A stretch of 64,000 nt of DNA from Smallanthus sonchifolius (Eukaryota; Streptophyta; Magnoliopsida; Asterales; Asteraceae). The notes beneath the pieces are model-generated. The model ran no database searches and had not been told where the DNA came from. It was given only the letters and a program-made list of their open reading frames with translations. Location: positions 49,507,486 to 49,571,485 of the forward strand of contig CM042040.1 in the NCBI GenBank assembly GCA_023525975.1, in the 5' to 3' direction. Shown here piece by piece: positions 58,555-64,000 of the stretch. The translations under genes and the position numbers were made by a program. How positions within the stretch are numbered: position 1 is the stretch's first letter; each line of letters starts with the position of its first letter.

Positions 58555-58775
58555 GCAGCCCGAAAACCGGTTAAAAAACCGGTTTGCCTACCCGGTTCGA
58601 ATAAACCGGTCCTCAACCCGGTGCTGATCCAAATCCCTTAAACCGGTTTTAAACCGGCGGTTACGAGCCAACCCGATCTGGTTTGACTTAAACCGGTTAC
58701 CTCTAAACCGGTTTGACGGTTTAAACCGGTTTGACGGTTTAAACCGGTTCGGAAAAAACCGGTTTTTTAGCTCAC
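58555..58775. repeat. hAT right subterminal ACCGGTTT repeats
   Basis: More than a dozen copies of AAACCGGTTT and halves, mirror of the left cluster. Confidence 0.85.
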
Positions 58776-58780
58776 CTCTA

Positions 58781-59575
58781 CTGATAGGTATTTTAAAGAT
58801 TGTGATAAAGATCGTAACAACTGATCCACTTTCTAAAAGAAAAATTATAATTATCTGTGAAATATTTTCATTATTTTGATAAATATTGAGATTTATGTCT
58901 ATTAATATAGCGATATGCCTATATGCCTTGTTTTACGGTTATAGAATTTCATATACAGTATCATGGAGTATCAATTAAAAAGTATATCGTACCTAAGTAG
59001 GTTAGGAAGAAACAAAAAAGGTGACGCATGATATTTAAAAAAAGGAGAAAAAATAACAAAATGAACATAGTTATTTAAAAAAACTAAAGTAGACATTTAG
59101 TGTTTATTAAGCCAGCTAAGCTTTTAAATTCAACAGGCTTAGCCTCCACATTTTTTATTTAAATGGACAAAATGTCCATTTTATTATTTTTCCCCTAAAA
59201 AAAAATACTCCAGAGTACCTTTGTCCAACTTTTTAGCCACAAACCAATCTTCTTCTTCCAGCACATATCCTCAGTTTCTAGGTTTCAAATATATTGAAAA
59301 TCTATCTTCTCTCTAATTTATTTTTAACTTTCGTTATGAATCGAAGGTCTCGTTAAGAATAACGTCGTTAGTAAAGAACCCTAAATTTCGATAGTGTCTT
59401 AGAATACCACTCTTTCTTCTAGGCGACGCTTCCATATTTGATGAATTATGGATCTGATGGTTTTCTTCAATTCATATCTGATGAATTATGGAACTGATGG
59501 TTTTCTTTGATTAATAATTGATGAATCATGGTCTCTGACAACACCATCAATTCATGGCTTATAACATAATCATGG
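58781..59575. other. Non-coding interval right of hAT
   Basis: AT-rich with no gene seen. A stretch at 59105-59145 (AAGCCAGCTAAGC, AGGCTTAGCCTCC) resembles the ends of the adjacent fold-back element. A direct repeat of about 48 bp carrying CTGATGAATTATGGA occurs near 59408-59510. Confidence 0.6.
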
Positions 59576-59579
59576 TTCG

Positions 59580-61330
59580 CAAGGGTAATTATTAACCTAC
59601 ACCGGTGGGGGGAATAAATTAGGAAAAAATACGAAAATGAATATTTTACTAGAAAAGTTATTAAAAATGGATATCCAAATTTAGCCTTATAATTAATGGA
59701 CATTACCCTTTTGAGCCGGCTAAGCTAACCTGCTCATATTTCTGTGCCAAAATTCCTTTTTACAGTGTATGAACCAACATGATTGCGACACGTGGCCGTC
59801 TAAGTCTTAAAAAAGCGGAGGCTAAGACGGCTAATAGCTTGCTATAGCCGTTTGACGCTTTTTTAAGGCTTAGCCGGCAAACTTAAAAGGCTTAGCCGGC
59901 AAACTAAAAAGGCTTAGCTGGCAAAAACCACGGTCTTAAAAAATAATATTTTAAGGTTTAGTCGGCAAACTTAAAAGGTGTTACAAAAGTGGGCACTCTC
60001 GACACACATGTAAAATCCCTCTTCGTTCACATATGTCATCGAAATCGAAATAAAAAATAGAAGAACCCTCTACTCGTTCTGAGCCTACATATGAGTCAAC
60101 AAGTTTGCCGGCTAAACCTTCTAAGTTTTGTGACACCTTCTAAGTTTGCCGGCTAAACCTTAAGGCGACGTTTGGTTCGTGGAATCCTTTGGAATTGGAT
60201 TTAGAATTAATTCCTTCAAAAGATGTGTTTGGTTGACAAAGCAAGGAAATGAAATTAGAATTCATTCCAATGAATTCCCTTATTTGTAGGAAAATTGAAA
60301 TCTTTCTCATACCTCATGGAATTTAAAACATTCTAATAAAATGTAAAAAAATTACCCAAGTATTCTTCAAATTGAATATGTCAACCAAAATTGGAATGAA
60401 GGATCATCCACGATTATTTAGAAGCTTACAAAAATTCATCCACTAAAATTAAATAATCCATTTATCAAATTCAAGTATAATAAAAACGATTATGCGATTA
60501 AATTCAAAAGCTTGCGATTCGATTTGAAAATAATAATCCATTTATCAAATTCAGAAGCTTACGAAATGAAAATAATCAATTCAATTGAATTCAAAACTCT
60601 AAAATCAAAATCAATGTAATTCCAAATCCATCATGAGATTATTAAATTTAAAGACGAAGATCAGGGATTTGAAACAAACTTGTGATTCGATTTGAAACCA
60701 ACCTGCAACTCAGATTAGGTTACCGAGTTTTAGGGATGACTAAGAAATAAGGAAGAGTAATTTTGTCATTTTGAGTTATTATTATTCCAATTCCTTTATA
60801 TCAATTTATCAACCAAACATATTCACAGTTTTGGATAGAATTAATTTCAATTCCTACGAATTCCAATTCATTTGAAACATTCCAATTTCTTTCAAAACAT
60901 TCTACGAATCAAACGTGCCCTAAAATATTGTCTTTTAATACCATGGTTTTTGCTGGGTAAACATTTACTTTTGACGGCTAAGTCTTTTTATTTTGCCGGG
61001 TAAGACTTTTAAGTTTGCCGGCTAAACCTTAAAAAAAGGCCAGACGGCTATAGCAAGCTATTAGCCGGCTTAGCCTCCGCTTTTTTAAGGCTTAGCTGGC
61101 CACGTATCGCAATCCGGTTGGTTTGTACACTGTAAAAAGGAATGTTGGCACGGAAATATGAGCAGGCTAGCTTAGCCGACTTTAGCCAGCTCACAAAAAT
61201 AATGTTCATGAATTAGTAGGCTAAATTTGTGTGTCCATTTTTAATAACTTTTCTGATAAAATTTCTATTTTCATATTTTTCCCAATAAATTATTCTATTT
61301 AATTCCAGGGTGTGGGGGATAAAGGCATAA
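59580..61330. mobile_element. Fold-back / long-TIR DNA element
   Basis: Left arm (about 59,600-59,955) and right arm (about 60,921-61,310) are imperfect inverted repeats of about 355-390 bp; for example GCGGAGGCTAAG near 59815 pairs with CTTAGCCTCCGC near 61070. Both arms carry tandem TTAGCCGGCAAACTTAAAAG units. No transposase is seen, so the element is non-autonomous; the superfamily is unresolved because the outer ends are blurred. Confidence 0.8.
60164..60920. mobile_element. PIF/Harbinger-type MITE, TSD TAA
   Basis: Left end GGCGACGTTTGGTTCGTGGA and right end (reverse complement) GGGCACGTTTGATTCGTAGA are the familiar Harbinger-MITE termini. TAA flanks both ends (60161-60163, 60921-60923). 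Internal sequence is AT-rich and non-coding, rich in GGAATTGGAAT-type words. It is nested in the fold-back element, right at the inner edge of its right arm. Confidence 0.8.
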
Positions 61331-62342
61331 GTTATGGCATGGTAAAAAATTGTAGGCGCAAAAGTCGAAGGTGTGTGTTTAATTGGTACGCAAGGTTTCT
61401 AGAAGTTTCATCTCGGTATTCAACAACTTTTAACGAACTTTCGTGACGCTGTAAGTTTGATCTATTAAGCATCATCTTGCGTTTGTTGCTTTGTTCATTC
61501 CCATGATTTGTATTGCTGTTTTTTCTATTTTGCTGGTTTGCTACTCATTCCCGTCATCTTGCTGTTTTTTTCGTCTATTGTGCTGGGTTTTTTTTTCTTA
61601 TGTTGCTATTTACCGAAATACATCACAAGTTTTATGTTCTGATATTAACACAATCACTTTTTTTCCTCTCTCTAGCCCCTTTTTTCCACTTAAATCTCAA
61701 TATTTGATTAAAATAATGGATGACGAGGTAGCTTGGTTAGGCAAAATACATTTTTTATGTGCTGATATTAACACAAGCACTTTTAGAACCATATCCAAAC
61801 ACCATTAGTTCTCTAATAAATCATAAAAATACATGACAGTTAAAACAATACAAAAGTATAGCACAAAATATAAGGCATAGAAAATACATCAACAGTTAAA
61901 ACAACACAAAAAATATAGCACATAAATATTCAACACAATTAAAAAACACAAAAAATACAGCACAGTTAAAACAACACAAAAAATATAGCACAAGAAAATA
62001 CAACACAAAAATTCAGCATAATTTTTGAATTTTTTTAAACCGTAGTTTTTTATATAGCAACATTATACTCAAATTAAAGAGAAAAAAATGCTCGAATTTA
62101 TGATTTAATTTAAAAAAAAACTAATGTAGTATAAAAAAGTTACGAACATTTAAAAAAGTCAAAGAAAATTTAAAAAATTAACAAAAATAGCTATTCCAAA
62201 ACTAACTCCAACCCCTTATTTTTCCCCCTTTGAATCTTAGCATTTAATTAAAACTTTTAATGGGTGAAGTTACTTCCTAACCTACTTAGCCAAAGTAGAC
62301 TTTTAAAGAATCATCCCTCTATACAGTATAAACTTGTTAACA
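61331..62342. other. AT-rich non-coding interval
   Basis: No supported gene. Between 61833 and 62010, words such as CAACACAAAAAATATAGCAC repeat irregularly. The open frame at 61491-61808 is low-complexity and lacks any recognisable domain. Confidence 0.6.
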
Positions 62343-62601
62343 AGGGTGTAAACAAGTAAGTATTAATAAAAACAAAATATTTATTTTTCATATACATATG
62401 AAAATCGAGATCTCAAACTATATAAAAATAGATTATTTCTCTAAACGAATCCATGCTAGAGTAGTTCATAGGGTGCTCGACTCGTTTATACCACTAATAA
62501 TCACTTATCTACTCAGTCAAACTCGATCTCTCTTAAGTTATATGAGCCGATATCGAGTGTAGGTGATATCAGGCTCGACTCGGCTCGTTTACACCTATAA
62601 A
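62343..62601. mobile_element. Possible small non-autonomous DNA element
   Basis: Left AGGGTGTAAACAAGTA and right (reverse complement) AGGTGTAAACGAGCCGAG are similar inverted ends of hAT-like style. No target duplication was found and the interior is short. Confidence 0.3.
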
Positions 62602-62897
62602 ATGATTAATTATTTTGTTTAAAATATAAAAGTAATAAATAAGAAAAGCAAATAACAAAATGAACCAAACTAAAATAAATATATAAAAGCAAATTACACA
62701 AATTGTCATTTAATTATACTAGAAATTACACTCTCCGTCCTTTGACTTCAATAAGTACACCATTTGTCCATTTTTAGATACTTTTACACACCCTATGTCT
62801 TTTACACTAACTGTTGTTAAGTTTTTTTGTTAAGTCTAGACATGTGCATTGCACATGAGGGTATAATGATTATTTACCTACAAAAGGACATTTTATG
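62602..62897. other. AT-rich non-coding interval
   Basis: No gene seen. A 17-bp near-perfect palindrome, CATGTGCATTGCACATG, lies at 62841-62857. Confidence 0.55.
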
Positions 62898-64000
62898 TGT
62901 CACACCCCAACCGAGGGCGGATTATACGTCGGGGCGGACACGGTTGTTCAAAAAGCACAAGTTGACTATTAAAGTTTAAATAGTTTCATTAATAACTTTC
63001 AAGGTTACAATACAAAGAAAATGACAAAGCATAACAAGAATACAAGGTTTAATTTGATAAGTATTCTAAGTCCAAAGCATCCTATGTGATCACAAATAAG
63101 TCTCATGCTGTTGTATCTGAAACATGTTGAGTAAACTGTCAACTATAAATAATTGGTAAGATACGAAGGTTTTGACACAGTTTAACAAATTCTTTGAAAA
63201 GTTTTACAATTCACTATGTCATGCATTCTATAGTCTAAGTGTGAGAACAAACAAGTTAAACATTGTGCATATCAATCCTCCAACCAAGTTTAGGCATAAC
63301 CCGCAGGTTACCCTTAAAGTTTAAATCCAACAACAATCACCATGGGCTCCCCTAGAAGGGTCAATCAATCTAGATGGATTGGTTAAATACAATAGATCTA
63401 TCATTGTCACTGTAGGCTCGGCCAAAGTTAATGAACATGCTAGTTTTAAGTTTAATTTAAGCATGCAAGTCTCAAAAGCATATAACACATATAAAGCATA
63501 TAATCATAGTTGTGTTTGAATTGTATAAGTCTAAATGTTTGAAACATGTTCCACCCAAGTTTATAAACCAAAACAAAATAAAAAGAGGCTAAGTATACTC
63601 ACTTGGAATGATGAAAGAGTGTCCAGTAAGGATTAAGTGTAGCAAGACTTTGAGGGAGAATATCCTCACAACAAGCCTAATAACAAGGTCTAAAGTTTAA
63701 AGTTTGATCATGTAAGTCTATAGCAACGGATATAGGATTAAGATTAACTAGGGTTCCAAAAGGTTGGCGGGAATGATTGTGTTTATAAGGTTTAAATCAA
63801 GTTTCAAATGAAGTTTTAAATAAATAACACGAGGCTTGAATATCAAAGTTTAATAAGTTTATGGTCTAGAATAATTATTAATTAAAATAATTATTTAAAA
63901 AGCTTTATTAATTATATAAAGTTAAGTATTAGTTTAAAGTAGTTTTCTAAGTATGTACAAGTGCAATTATAATAATAGTTAAGTGAAAGACCTAATAGTT
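62898..64000 (-). repeat. Gypsy LTR F, 3' end side, runs off the window
   Basis: On the element strand it ends GGTTGGGGTGTGACA at 62898. It resembles the gypsy A and B LTRs: a GC-rich terminal inverted repeat, acceptor TTTCAG ending at 63117, and donor CCAA/GTGAGT (GT at 63602). The rest of the LTR lies beyond 64000; whether it is solo or part of an element is unknown. Confidence 0.85.

Larger units (their letters stand above)
53652..58780 (-). mobile_element. hAT DNA transposon with nested solo LTR
   Basis: Ends TAGAGGTG and CACCTCTA (8-bp terminal repeats, with further imperfect pairing inward). Flanks ATGATAGG (53644-53651) and CTGATAGG (58781-58788) match at 7 of 8 positions, the 8-bp duplication typical of hAT. 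Dense AAACCGGTTT subterminal repeats lie at both ends. The transposase is encoded on the minus strand and disrupted by decay and by solo LTR D. Confidence 0.93.

Noticed and set aside
61491..61808. Open frame of 105 codons in the right part
   Set aside because: Phe/Cys-rich low-complexity translation of T-rich DNA; no domain, start context or homology recognised.
62841..62857. 17-bp palindrome as a regulatory site
   Set aside because: Single occurrence in AT-rich DNA without a gene nearby; no support for function.

Overview
The window is plant nuclear DNA made mostly of nested transposable elements, with one recognisable host gene. The evidence is Ty1/copia and Ty3/gypsy polyproteins, tRNA-Met primer-binding sites, a hAT DNA transposon and a plant pectin/xylan-type GT8 glycosyltransferase. 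The third ORF of the copia elements and the chromodomain-type gypsy elements resemble what I know from Asteraceae; that placement is an inference from memory.

Layout. 1-7071 is the internal region and 3' LTR of a Ty3/gypsy chromovirus (G1) inserted in the RT gene of a copia element (Cop1). Cop1 resumes at 7072 with RT-RNase H, then a large third ORF (9888-12699), which gypsy element A (12700-20729, TSD CATGT) interrupts close to its last codons. The final codons, polypurine tract and LTR of Cop1 follow at 20735-21311. That LTR is immediately followed by the primer-binding site, leader and gag of a second copia (Cop2, 21312-about 42295), so one LTR serves two internal regions. Cop2 gag is split by reverse-oriented gypsy element B (23489-33575, TSD GTCAA), the best-preserved element here. 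Cop2 pol and third ORF follow and break off at about 42295. A rearranged gypsy (C: LTR fragment, RNase H-integrase remnant, full 3' LTR) runs to 47859, next to the gag, leader and 5' LTR of a reverse-oriented copia (E, 47860-51849).

The host gene is an apparently intact intronless GATL-type galacturonosyltransferase-like gene (52259-53245), with about 400 bp free on each side. A hAT element (53652-58780; 8-bp TSD matching at 7 of 8) follows; its transposase is disrupted by a solo gypsy LTR (54802-57095). The right part (58781-64000) is non-coding: a fold-back element carrying a Harbinger-type MITE, AT-rich DNA, and the start of another reverse gypsy LTR (62898 to the window end).

The most interesting signals lie in the untranslated parts of the retroelements. 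(1) Families of short perfect hairpins of near-identical architecture occur in LTRs, leaders and pre-ORF spacers of different copia and gypsy elements, with a compensated base pair between two families and one family shared between a gypsy and the copia it sits in. (2) A splice-donor/splice-acceptor pair is retained in every long gypsy LTR examined, suggesting a leader intron. (3) tRNA-like sequences with pol III A/B boxes sit inside gypsy LTRs. Every retroelement pol here is damaged to some degree, so activity today would depend on other copies.
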